Of a DNA stretch of 32,166 bases, positions 24,796 through 32,128 are shown piece after piece. Every line of letters begins with the position of its first letter. The stretch's first letter is position 1. The notes under the pieces were generated by a model. That model was not told the DNA's origin, did no database searches, and worked only from the letters and a program-made list of their open reading frames with translations. The stretch is from an uncultured Haemophilus sp. Lineage in GTDB: Bacteria > Pseudomonadota > Gammaproteobacteria > Enterobacterales > Pasteurellaceae. The position numbers and the translations under genes are program-made. The stretch lies in assembly GCA_905205995.1 (NCBI GenBank), contig CAJLFU010000022.1, positions 1 to 32,166 on the forward strand, given 5' to 3'.

Positions 24796-25166
24796 AATTC
24801 TACAAAACCGGCGAAGAAGTGATTCCGGGTATGGTATCCAAACCGAGTCCTGGTCATACGCCTGGGCACAATGGCATCGAGTTCACTTCAAAAGGACAAA
24901 CCATGCTGGTTTGGGGCGATTTGATGCACAACCACACACTGCAAATGCTTGATCCCGAAATCGCCATTGAGTTTGACAGCGACCCCAAACAGGCACGCGC
25001 CAGCCGCCAAGCCGCGCTCAAAGATGTTGCCACACGTAAAATCTGGATAGCTGGCGCACATATGCCCTTCCCCGGCATCGGACACATCCGTGCCGAAAGC
25101 AACGGCAGCTATACTTGGGTGCCGGTGGAATATACCCCGATCGAAATCGACGGCAAAGTGCAATAA
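24792..25166 (+). pseudogene. C-terminal fragment of an MBL-fold metallohydrolase
   Basis: About 124 codons in frame to the stop at 25164-25166. The 5' part of the gene is missing at the junction with ponA'. The metallo-beta-lactamase-fold motif GHTPGHNGIEF, a following acidic strand (MLVWGDLMHNH) and a late histidine in AGAHMPFPGIGHI are visible, all of which normally bind metal. The N-terminal HxHxDH motif is absent, so the piece should be inactive. Reading could begin at a GTG at 24792, which overlaps the ponA' stop codon (GTGA). A hairpin with a T run at 25200-25223 ends the unit. Confidence 0.85.
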
Positions 25167-25199
25167 ATTAACAAAAACCGACCGCACTCTTCTTAGAGG

Positions 25200-25223
25200 A
25201 AGCCGTCAAATGACGACTTTTTT
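25200..25223 (+). terminator. Probable terminator after the hydrolase fragment
   Basis: AAGCCGTC and GACGACTT can pair around AAAT with one mismatch, followed by a run of T (TTTTTT). The stem is short, so the strength is moderate. Confidence 0.55.
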
Positions 25224-25249
25224 GTGTTACGGCAATTTTCCTTTATAAT
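25222..25249 (+). promoter_or_regulatory. Predicted promoter of the kefB-like gene
   Basis: A consensus -10 box TATAAT lies at 25244-25249. The best -35 is weak (TTGTGT at 25222-25227, 16 bp away). The start codon is 37 bases downstream of the -10 box. Confidence 0.5.
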
Positions 25250-25285
25250 ACGAAAAATTTTTATGAATTAACAAAGGCAGGAATT

Positions 25286-27049
25286 ATGGCGGTAGAAGCA
25301 GCTGACGGCGATTTATTGCACGTGGTGGAGTTATTGGGGGCGGCGGTAGTTGCCGTGCCGTTATTTAAACGTTTAGGTCTAGGCTCGATTCTGGGTTATT
25401 TGGCTGCGGGGCTGGTTATCGGACCCTTCGGATTAAAGCTCATTACCGATTCCCACGCTATTTTGCATATTGCGGAATTCGGCGTGGTGATGTTTCTGTT
25501 TTTGATCGGGCTGGAAATGAAGCCGTCGCATTTATGGAAATTGCGTAATCAGATTTTCGGCTTGGGTACCCTGCAGGTGACGCTTTCCAGTCTGGTCCTT
25601 ACCCAAATCGGGCTGGCTTACGGTTTTTCTTTAGTGATGTCGTTTATTGCGGCGGTAGGTTTTACACTCACCTCCACCGCAATGGTCATGCAGATTATGG
25701 ACGAACGTCATGAAATCAGCACACCGCAAGGTCAGCGCATTGTCTCCATTTTGCTGTTTGAAGATTTGCTGATTGTGCCCATGCTGGCGATTGTAGCATT
25801 TCTAGCACCCGATAATCCCAATGCCGTTGCCGATGCCGTACCGCTATGGCAGAAAATCGGTGTTGCCGCGCTTTCTTTGGTAGTGTTGATTGCGACAGGT
25901 ATTTGGCTGCTCAATCCGCTGTTTAAAATTCTGGCAAAATCCAAAGCACGCGAGGTGATGACTGCCGCCGCGCTGCTGGTGGTACTCGGTGCGGCTTATT
26001 TAATGGAGCTGGGCGGTCTGTCTATGGCGATGGGTGCGTTTCTGGCGGGAGTGCTGCTGTCGGAATCCGACTTCCGTCATCAGCTTGAAGCGGATATCGA
26101 ACCGTTCCGAGGCCTTTTGCTCGGGCTGTTTTTCTTAGCTGTCGGGATGTCGCTGGATGTGGCAACGGTGCTCAATAACTGGAAGGTAATTCTTTCCGCC
26201 ACTGTACTGATGATTATCTTGAAATGCTTTGCCATTTATGGAGTGGCGCGTTTTACCAAAGCAAGCCATCACACCGCGATACACCGCGCCGTACTGATGT
26301 CGCAGGGCGGTGAATTCGCCTTCGTATTACTCGCCTCCGCTGCCGCACAACGGGCGATTAATGCGGAAGTGCTAGCGAATATGACGGCAATCGTGGTGCT
26401 CTCCATAATTACGACACCCTTCGGCGTTATGCTGTTCGACCGCTATTTCAATGAACCCCGCGCAGCTGCGGCAGTGGACGATGTGGAAGAACATGCGGGC
26501 GAACTCAACGGCAACGTGCTGATTATCGGATTCGGGCGCATGGGGCAGGTGGTCAGCCAAATGCCGCTAGCCTACGGTGCCACCATTTCCATTCTGGACA
26601 ACGATCCCGACACCATCAACGTCGCACGCGAATACGGTTTCAAAGTCTATTACGGCGACGCCACCCGCGCCGACGTGCTGCATGCCTGCGGCGTAGAACA
26701 CACCGACATCGTAGCGGTATGCGTGGACAACGGAGAAAGTGCGGTCAGAATTGTGGAAAATATTCATCATATCAACCCAAACGCCAAGGTGTTCGTGCGC
26801 GCCTGGGACAGACGCAATGCGCTGGCCCTAGTGAAAGCGGAAGCGGATTTCGTAGTGCGCGAAACCTTCTATTCTTCCATGAAAATGGGCGATGAAATCG
26901 TCAAGGCATTGGGTGCTAGCGTGCAGGAATTACGTGCCGTACACGACAAAGTACGCGACGCCGACAAAGAACGCTTCGCTTTGGAAATTGCCGGCAAGGA
27001 ATTTGAAGGGCGCAGATTACTATTGGGGAATATAAAGAAAAATTCGTAA
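25286..27049 (+). CDS. kefB: KefB/KefC-type potassium-proton antiporter, full length
   Basis: 587 residues (E. coli KefB and KefC are about 600-620). Residues 1 to about 385 are a CPA2 cation-proton exchanger domain with about 12 membrane segments, including GSILGYLAAGLVIGP, the family segment FLFLIGLEM and the acidic loop HQLEADIEPF followed by RGLLLGLFFLAVGMS. Residues from about 410 form an RCK-N (NAD/glutathione-type ligand) domain with the nucleotide loop GFGRMGQ at 415-421 and the acid in SILDNDPD. Kef systems release potassium and acidify the cell during electrophile stress and are gated by glutathione and its adducts. The ATG follows AGGCAGGAATT. Base composition is unlike the neighbouring genes. 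Whether it is KefB or another RCK antiporter such as YbaL cannot be settled here; no KefF/KefG partner gene is nearby. Confidence 0.88.
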   Translation: MAVEAADGDLLHVVELLGAAVVAVPLFKRLGLGSILGYLAAGLVIGPFGLKLITDSHAILHIAEFGVVMFLFLIGLEMKPSHLWKLRNQIFGLGTLQVTLSSLVLTQIGLAYGFSLVMSFIAAVGFTLTSTAMVMQIMDERHEISTPQGQRIVSILLFEDLLIVPMLAIVAFLAPDNPNAVADAVPLWQKIGVAALSLVVLIATGIWLLNPLFKILAKSKAREVMTAAALLVVLGAAYLMELGGLSMAMGAFLAGVLLSESDFRHQLEADIEPFRGLLLGLFFLAVGMSLDVATVLNNWKVILSATVLMIILKCFAIYGVARFTKASHHTAIHRAVLMSQGGEFAFVLLASAAAQRAINAEVLANMTAIVVLSIITTPFGVMLFDRYFNEPRAAAAVDDVEEHAGELNGNVLIIGFGRMGQVVSQMPLAYGATISILDNDPDTINVAREYGFKVYYGDATRADVLHACGVEHTDIVAVCVDNGESAVRIVENIHHINPNAKVFVRAWDRRNALALVKAEADFVVRETFYSSMKMGDEIVKALGASVQELRAVHDKVRDADKERFALEIAGKEFEGRRLLLGNIKKNS

Positions 27050-27120
27050 AATAGACCGCACTTTTGTAGCTGCAAGCGATGGAATTTAAGCGAAAAATTG
27101 CAAAAATTCCACCGCACTTT

Positions 27121-27654
27121 TTACGCCCGTTCGGAACGCAGGCGGTGTTGGCGGATGTTTTTCAGCAGGCGGAACAGTTCCGCCCACGCGGAGCGTTTCG
27201 GCTGCGGGGTGTTGCCTGTGCCGATGAGCTTCATTTGATAAGCATACCAGCCCAGTTCGAGAAAGCCGCCGAGCTTGCGATCGATGAATCCCAAGCCTGT
27301 GCGGACGGCGGGCAATTCCGCTTTTGCCAATCCGCCCGATAACATCCGTTGCGGCAAATCGGGAATGAGTGCAAAAGGTTTGGCGATCCCGACCAAATCC
27401 AAACTGCCCTCTGCCAATGCCTGTTCCATCGCATCACGGCTTCGGAAACCGCCGGTTACGATCAACGGCACGCTGCCGATGGCTTGGCGGGCTTTTTCGG
27501 CATAATCCAAGAAATAAGCTTCGCGACGGCGTGTGCTTTCCTTTACGCCCTGAATCATTGCGGGACTTTCATAGTTGCCGCCGAAAATCTCCAGCAAATC
27601 AATGCCCATTTCGGCAAACTCCGCCAACACCAGCACCGATTCCGCCTGCAACAT
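27121..27654 (-). pseudogene. C-terminal fragment of an NADH:flavin oxidoreductase (old yellow enzyme family)
   Basis: About 177 codons, in a family where whole proteins have about 350-420. The segment has the C-terminal barrel motifs GIDLLEIFGGNYESP, ESTRRREAYFLDYAEKAR, the phosphate-binding strand PLIVTGGFRSRDAMEQAL and DLVGIAKPFALIPDLP. The FMN-binding N-terminal half is missing. It is joined in frame at its upstream end to a piece of an ArsR-type regulator. Composition is G+C-rich like kefB. It is convergent with kefB, 71 bp away, and two uptake signals lie between them. Confidence 0.85.
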
Positions 27655-27735
27655 CAGTTTCAAATGATGCGACACCGCAGGACGGGAGAGCGGCATCAGC
27701 TCGATCAGTTGATTAACGTTCAGCCGCCCGTGCTG
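27655..27735 (-). pseudogene. Fragment of an ArsR-family repressor
   Basis: About 27 codons encode the helix-turn-helix core LNVNQLIELMPLSRPAVSHH, typical of ArsR/SmtB regulators. It is cut on both sides: upstream by the comA' repeat (junction at 27735/27736), downstream by the in-frame joint to the oxidoreductase piece near 27655. The exact inner joint could be a few codons either way. Confidence 0.7.
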
Positions 27736-27920
27736 AAACAGCATTGACTGTTTTTCTGTGGCAAATGAGGCAATAACTGGGAAAAAATATCTTTTTGTTG
27801 CGTATTTAAGCAAATTGATTGAACTTTGTGTAATTCATCTAGCCAAACAAAATAGAGGTTATCTTGTTGTTTACTCACACCAATTTGTTGTTTTTGCTGC
27901 TTTCTATTGGCAATTCCCAT
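27720..27920 (-). pseudogene. comA: Truncated copy of comA (first 62 codons plus 4 foreign)
   Basis: Starts at the same ATG and ribosome site as the complete comA and runs 62 codons (to SQCCF), then reads STGG from the inserted DNA and stops. It keeps the whole competence promoter (28013-28034), so it should be transcribed with the real operon, making a 66-residue dead product. Confidence 0.93.
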
Positions 27921-28195
27921 ATTCTTTCCTATTCTTTAAGGGATTAATCTTTTATACTTAGCAGCCAAAATCATAATTTTGATTTTTTGAATATTCATTA
28001 AACCAGAGAGAATTTTACGATGCGGATCGCAAAATTAATATTAAGTACCCTATTTACGATATGTATACTGGGGTTAGTTGCCGGTGGAGTGTTTTATTTT
28101 CACTTAAAATCCTCCTTACCTTCGGTAGAAAGCTTAAAAACCGTTGAATTGCAACAACCAATGCAAATCTATACGGCTGATGGAAAATTAATCGG
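27736..28195. repeat. Right copy of the 460-bp direct duplication (comA'-promoter-ponA')
   Basis: Partner of 24332-24791. Here the ponA side continues into the complete gene and the comA side is cut. The left joint shows the short overlap AAACAGC between comA and a plausible ArsR sequence (CTGAAACAGC), so micro-homology may have guided the joint. Confidence 0.97.
28013..28034 (-). promoter_or_regulatory. CRP-S (competence regulatory) site, right copy, over the ponA start
   Basis: Identical to 24609-24630. The intact ponA start codon (28020-28022) lies inside it. In this place it drives only the truncated comA copy and could hinder ponA expression when CRP and Sxy are bound. Confidence 0.8.
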
Positions 28196-30632
28196 TGAAG
28201 TGGGTGAACAACGCCGTATTCCTGTGAAATTAGAAAATGTGCCTCAACGTTTGCAAGATGCCTTCTTAGCAACGGAAGATAGTCGTTTTTATGACCATCA
28301 TGGTTTAGACCCAATTGGTATTGCCCGTGCAATTTATGTTGCAGTCAGTAATGGTGGAGCCTCTCAAGGTGCAAGTACTATTACACAACAGCTTGCGCGT
28401 AACTTCTTCTTAACCCCAGAAAAAAAACTTATTCGTAAAATACGTGAAGCAGTATTAGCGGTTGAAATTGAAAATACCTTGAGCAAACAGGAAATTTTAG
28501 AGCTTTATTTGAATAAAATTTTCTTAGGGTATCGCTCTTATGGCGTTGCAGCCGCTGCACAAACCTACTTTGGTAAAAACTTAGATGAATTAACGCTCTC
28601 TGAAATGGCTGTGATTGCAGGCTTACCAAAAGCACCTTCAACAATGAACCCATTATATTCACCAAAACGAGCGGAAGAACGCCGTAATGTGGTATTGGGC
28701 CGCATGTTGGATGAAAACAAAATCACCAAAGCAGAATATGATGCAGCCATCAAAGAGCCAATCGTCGCGAGTTATCACGGTGCAAAATTTGAATTCCGTG
28801 CAGACTATGTGACTGAAATGGTTCGTCAAGAAATGGTAAAACGTTTTGGTGAAGAAGATGCTTACACCAAAGGTTATAAAGTCTTCACAACTGTACTGTC
28901 AAAAGATCAAGCAGAAGCACAAAAAGCCGTACGTAATAACCTGATCGATTATGATATGCGTCATGGCTGGCGTGGTGGTGCTCCACTATGGAAAAAAGGT
29001 GAAGCCGTATGGGACAACGAACGTATTGTGGCTTTCTTGAAAAAACTACCGGATTCAGAACCTTTTATTCCAGCAGCGGTAACCGCATTGGGTAAAAATG
29101 GCGCGGAATTACTTTTAGCTAATAATGAAACGATGACGCTTTCTTCAAACGCAATGCGTTGGGCGGGTAAATCCCCCGTTAAAGTGGGCGAACAGATTTG
29201 GATTCGTAAACGTGATAACGGTGAGTGGGTGTTAGGCCAAATTCCAGCGGCTAACTCTGCGTTAGTTTCATTAAACTCAGATAATGGTGCAATTGAAGCC
29301 ATGGTGGGTGGTTTTAGTTATGAACAAAGTAAATTTAACCGTGCAACCCAATCTTTAGTGCAAGTAGGTTCTTCGATTAAACCATTTATTTATGCTGCGG
29401 CATTAGAAAAAGGTTTAACCCTTTCAAGCGTATTGCAAGATAGTCCTATCTCCATTCAAAAACCAGGACAACCTTTGTGGCAACCGAAAAACTCACCGGA
29501 TCGTTATGACGGTCCAATGCGTTTACGTGTGGGTTTAGGCCAATCTAAAAACATGATTGCGATCAGAGCGTTACAAACTGCGGGTGTTGATTTCACCGCT
29601 GAATTCTTACAACGATTTGGATTCAAACGTGACCAATATTTTGCGAGTGAAGCGCTTGCATTAGGTGCAGCTTCTTTCACACCGCTTGAAATGGCGCGTG
29701 CTTATGCGGTCTTTGATAACGGTGGTTTCTTGATTGATCCTTACCTTATTGAAAAAATTCAAGATAACACGGGTAAAGATTTATTTATTGCTAACCCGAA
29801 AATTGCTTGTATCACTTGTAATGACATTCCTGTAATTTATGGTGAAACCAAAGATAAAATCGACGGTTTTAAAGATGTCGCAGAAGTGGCAAATCCTGAC
29901 AACCTAAAATCAGCGCAAGGTAATAACAATACGGATACGGAAGAAGGCGATCAACAACCAGAGAACGTACCTGACTTACCAGAACTTCAAACATCAGCAT
30001 TAAATGATGGTTCTGTTGATTTAATGGCCGATGCAAAAGACGGCATGGCGAAACAAGAATATGCGCCTCGTGTGATTAGCGGCGAATTAGCTTTCTTAAT
30101 TCGTAGTGCATTAAATACTGCGATTTATGGTGAACAAGGTCTCGGTTGGAAAGGTACCAGCTGGCGTATCGCGCAAAGCATTAAGCGTAGTGATATTGGC
30201 GGTAAAACAGGTACAACTAATAGTGCGAAAGTTGCTTGGTATGCGGGCTTTGGTGCTAACTTAGTGACCACGACCTATGTCGGTTTTGATGATAATAAAC
30301 GCGTATTAGGTAGAGGTGAAGCGGGTGCGAAAACCGCAATGCCTGCTTGGGTCGCTTATATGAAAGCAGCACTTTCTGATGTACCAGAACGTCAACTTGA
30401 TCTTCCTCCAAATATCGTGGAGAAAACCATTGACAGTAACTCTGGTTTACTTTCTGAAGGTGGTGGCCGTAAAGAATACTTTATCGTAGGTACCGAGCCT
30501 AAACGTACTTACTCTGCGGAAATGAAAGAGCGCGGTTATTATGTTCCACCTGAGTTGCAACAACGCTTGAATGGCGGAACAGGTAAAACCAAAGACGCGA
30601 TTCCAGCAACGCAACCAGAAGAATTATTCTAA
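28020..30632 (+). CDS. ponA: Penicillin-binding protein 1A (class A PBP)
   Basis: Inner-membrane enzyme that polymerises and cross-links peptidoglycan. 870 residues (E. coli PBP1A is 850). A membrane anchor at about 7-28 is followed by the GT51 glycosyltransferase domain (catalytic E86 in LATEDSRFYDHHGLD; GASTITQQLARNF; the second acidic motif near 145). Then comes an OB-like insert typical of PBP1A, and the transpeptidase domain with S451xxK454 (SSIKPF), an SxN-type loop (GQSKNM), and KTGTT at 729-733. These motifs look unaltered. The ATG has only a weak ribosome site (GAGAG). It is followed by a strong stem-loop, then rlmJ. Confidence 0.97.
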   Translation: MRIAKLILSTLFTICILGLVAGGVFYFHLKSSLPSVESLKTVELQQPMQIYTADGKLIGEVGEQRRIPVKLENVPQRLQDAFLATEDSRFYDHHGLDPIGIARAIYVAVSNGGASQGASTITQQLARNFFLTPEKKLIRKIREAVLAVEIENTLSKQEILELYLNKIFLGYRSYGVAAAAQTYFGKNLDELTLSEMAVIAGLPKAPSTMNPLYSPKRAEERRNVVLGRMLDENKITKAEYDAAIKEPIVASYHGAKFEFRADYVTEMVRQEMVKRFGEEDAYTKGYKVFTTVLSKDQAEAQKAVRNNLIDYDMRHGWRGGAPLWKKGEAVWDNERIVAFLKKLPDSEPFIPAAVTALGKNGAELLLANNETMTLSSNAMRWAGKSPVKVGEQIWIRKRDNGEWVLGQIPAANSALVSLNSDNGAIEAMVGGFSYEQSKFNRATQSLVQVGSSIKPFIYAAALEKGLTLSSVLQDSPISIQKPGQPLWQPKNSPDRYDGPMRLRVGLGQSKNMIAIRALQTAGVDFTAEFLQRFGFKRDQYFASEALALGAASFTPLEMARAYAVFDNGGFLIDPYLIEKIQDNTGKDLFIANPKIACITCNDIPVIYGETKDKIDGFKDVAEVANPDNLKSAQGNNNTDTEEGDQQPENVPDLPELQTSALNDGSVDLMADAKDGMAKQEYAPRVISGELAFLIRSALNTAIYGEQGLGWKGTSWRIAQSIKRSDIGGKTGTTNSAKVAWYAGFGANLVTTTYVGFDDNKRVLGRGEAGAKTAMPAWVAYMKAALSDVPERQLDLPPNIVEKTIDSNSGLLSEGGGRKEYFIVGTEPKRTYSAEMKERGYYVPPELQQRLNGGTGKTKDAIPATQPEELF

Positions 30633-30648
30633 CCCTGATTTAAATAGT

Positions 30649-30680
30649 AAAAGTGCGGTTAATTTTGACCGCACTTTTTT
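30649..30680 (+). terminator. Uptake-signal terminator of ponA
   Basis: AAAAGTGCGGT (30649-30659) and ACCGCACTTTT (30668-30678) pair over 11 bp with an 8-base loop and further T bases. Confidence 0.88.
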
Positions 30681-30698
30681 ACGTCAAAAGGACAAACC

Positions 30699-31544
30699 AT
30701 GTTAAGTTATCGTCACAGTTTCCACGCTGGCAACCATGCTGATGTATTAAAGCATATTGTATTAATGCTGATATTGGAAAATCTTTCGCTGAAAGAAAAA
30801 GGTTTTTACTATCTCGATACCCATTCTGGAGTCGGACGCTATCGTTTAAGTTCTAACGAATCAGAAAAAACCGGCGAATATAAAGAAGGAATTGGGAGAC
30901 TTTGGGAAAGAACAGATTTACCCGAAGAAGTTACTCGCTACGTGGATCTCATTAAAAAACTCAATTATGGCGGTAAAGAATTACGTTATTATGCGGGCTC
31001 ACCAATGATTGCCGCGCAATTATTGCGTTCGCAAGATCGTGCATTACTGACAGAATTACATCCTAGCGATTTTCCATTATTACGCAATAATTTCAAAGAA
31101 TTTAAAAATATCACCACAAAATCAGAAAATGGTTTCCAACAACTCAAAGCGACGCTTCCACCAAAAGAACGCCGTGGCTTAGTGCTTATTGATCCGCCTT
31201 ATGAATTAAAAGAAGATTATGATTTGGTGGTTAAAGCGATCGAAGAAGGTTATAAACGCTTTGCGACAGGCACTTATGCGATTTGGTATCCAGTGGTTCT
31301 ACGTCAACAAACAAAACGCATTTTTAAAGGATTAGAAGCAACGGGAATTCGTAAAATTTTGAAAATTGAATTGGCTGTTCGCCCTGATAGCGATCAACGT
31401 GGTATGACCGCAAGTGGAATGGTGGTGATTAACCCACCTTGGCAATTAGAACAGCAAATGAAATCTATTTTGCCTTATTTGACCCAAACGCTCGTCCCTG
31501 AAGGTACGGGAAGTTGGACAGTGGAATGGATTGTGCCGGAATAA
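30699..31544 (+). CDS. rlmJ: 23S rRNA (adenine-N6)-methyltransferase RlmJ (YhiR)
   Basis: Methylates A2030 of 23S rRNA. 281 residues. N-terminal MLSYRHSFHAGNHADVLKH is the family signature; the SAM-binding loop is LDTHSGVGRYRL at 39-50, and the catalytic DPPY motif is at 165-168 (LVLIDPPYEL). The ATG follows AAAAGGAC. In E. coli the same gene was found to be needed for use of DNA as food, hence its older link to competence. It follows ponA here, in the order I remember from H. influenzae. Confidence 0.95.
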   Translation: MLSYRHSFHAGNHADVLKHIVLMLILENLSLKEKGFYYLDTHSGVGRYRLSSNESEKTGEYKEGIGRLWERTDLPEEVTRYVDLIKKLNYGGKELRYYAGSPMIAAQLLRSQDRALLTELHPSDFPLLRNNFKEFKNITTKSENGFQQLKATLPPKERRGLVLIDPPYELKEDYDLVVKAIEEGYKRFATGTYAIWYPVVLRQQTKRIFKGLEATGIRKILKIELAVRPDSDQRGMTASGMVVINPPWQLEQQMKSILPYLTQTLVPEGTGSWTVEWIVPE

Positions 31545-31579
31545 TCCATTCCAAAATCTCGGTCAAAATAACCGCACTT

Positions 31580-31996
31580 TTAAATTTTAATTTTATTGGA
31601 ATACAACACTAAACAAAGTGCAATAACCATAATTAAAATCGCGCCTGCGAATAAGATAGTATCAACTGAGCTCTCATGATTCACAATAATCAGGCGCAAC
31701 ATAGCGGTAATCCCCGCGTAAATAAAATAGCGCAAAGGAAAGTGATAGCCACTTTTAAAATATTGCACAATCAGGCCAATAAAACCGAAGTATAAGAAAA
31801 ACATCACGGCTTGTTCAGCGACTTCATAAGGCACAACGCTTGATGTATTAAATACCATAATCGCTAAAGTGTACGTGATTTTAGCTAAAGCAATAATCAA
31901 CACTAAAGCCAACGCGATAAGTGAAAAACTTAATACTACTTTTAATACACCAGTCACTACTCGAGGCAGTTTTTCGAGTTCTTGAGATTCTTCCAT
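31580..31996 (-). CDS. psiE: Phosphate-starvation-inducible membrane protein PsiE
   Basis: 138 residues (E. coli PsiE is 136), with four membrane segments: about 14-38, 56-78, 84-104 and 112-133. Typical features are the charged N-terminus MEESQELEKLPR, the VAEQAVMFFLYFGFIGLIVQYFKS-like second segment and LRYFIYAGITAMLRLIIVNHE. The function is unknown. In E. coli it is induced by phosphate starvation. The ATG follows AAAAGGAAC. A predicted promoter lies at 32035-32063. Convergent with rlmJ, with only a lone uptake signal in between. Confidence 0.9.
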   Translation of the reverse strand: MEESQELEKLPRVVTGVLKVVLSFSLIALALVLIIALAKITYTLAIMVFNTSSVVPYEVAEQAVMFFLYFGFIGLIVQYFKSGYHFPLRYFIYAGITAMLRLIIVNHESSVDTILFAGAILIMVIALCLVLYSNKIKI

Positions 31997-32034
31997 AAAG
32001 TTCCTTTTTTGTTTTTAAATGACGAAAGTCGCGT

Positions 32035-32063
32035 ATTTTAAAGGAATGTGATTTGGTGGTAAA
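32035..32063 (-). promoter_or_regulatory. Predicted promoter of psiE
   Basis: On the minus strand TTTACC (32058-32063) and TAAAAT (32035-32040) are exactly 17 bp apart, 38 bases before the psiE start. I see no clear phosphate (Pho) box by eye. Confidence 0.45.
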
Positions 32064-32084
32064 TAACTAAATTTAATCAAATAA

Positions 32085-32108
32085 AAAAGGCAGCTCTCTC
32101 TGCCTTTT
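32085..32108 (-). terminator. Terminator of rpoD
   Basis: AAAAGGCAG (32085-32093) and CTGCCTTTT (32100-32108) form a 9-bp stem with a 6-base loop. In the rpoD direction it is followed by more T bases (TTTTTT in all). Confidence 0.85.
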
Positions 32109-32128
32109 CTTTTTATATTACTGAATAA

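Larger units (their letters stand above)
24792..27735. mobile_element. 2944-bp foreign insert between the two comA/ponA copies
   Basis: DNA between the direct repeats, much richer in G+C than its surroundings: two 60-base lines that I counted inside kefB gave 37 and 33 G+C, against 21 in a ponA line. It contains a partial hydrolase gene, a complete kefB-like gene and a fused pair of gene fragments. It has no transposase or integrase and no terminal inverted repeats. Uptake signals of the Haemophilus type occur at 26737-26745, 27055-27063 and 27111-27119, with an 8/9 match at 25181. The likely entry route is natural transformation and recombination, by inference. Confidence 0.85.

Noticed and set aside
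24792..27735. A transposon or insertion sequence as the source of the insert
   Set aside because: There is no transposase or integrase gene, no terminal inverted repeat, and the flanking duplication is 460 bp, far longer than a transposition target duplication.
24792..27735. Neisserial origin of the insert, suggested by its base composition
   Set aside because: I saw no neisserial uptake sequence (GCCGTCTGAA or complement) in it, while several Haemophilus-type signals are present.
27079..27747. Several overlapping plus-strand open frames opposite the oxidoreductase fragment
   Set aside because: They are by-products of G+C-rich coding DNA; the minus-strand frame has clear old-yellow-enzyme motifs and theirs have none.
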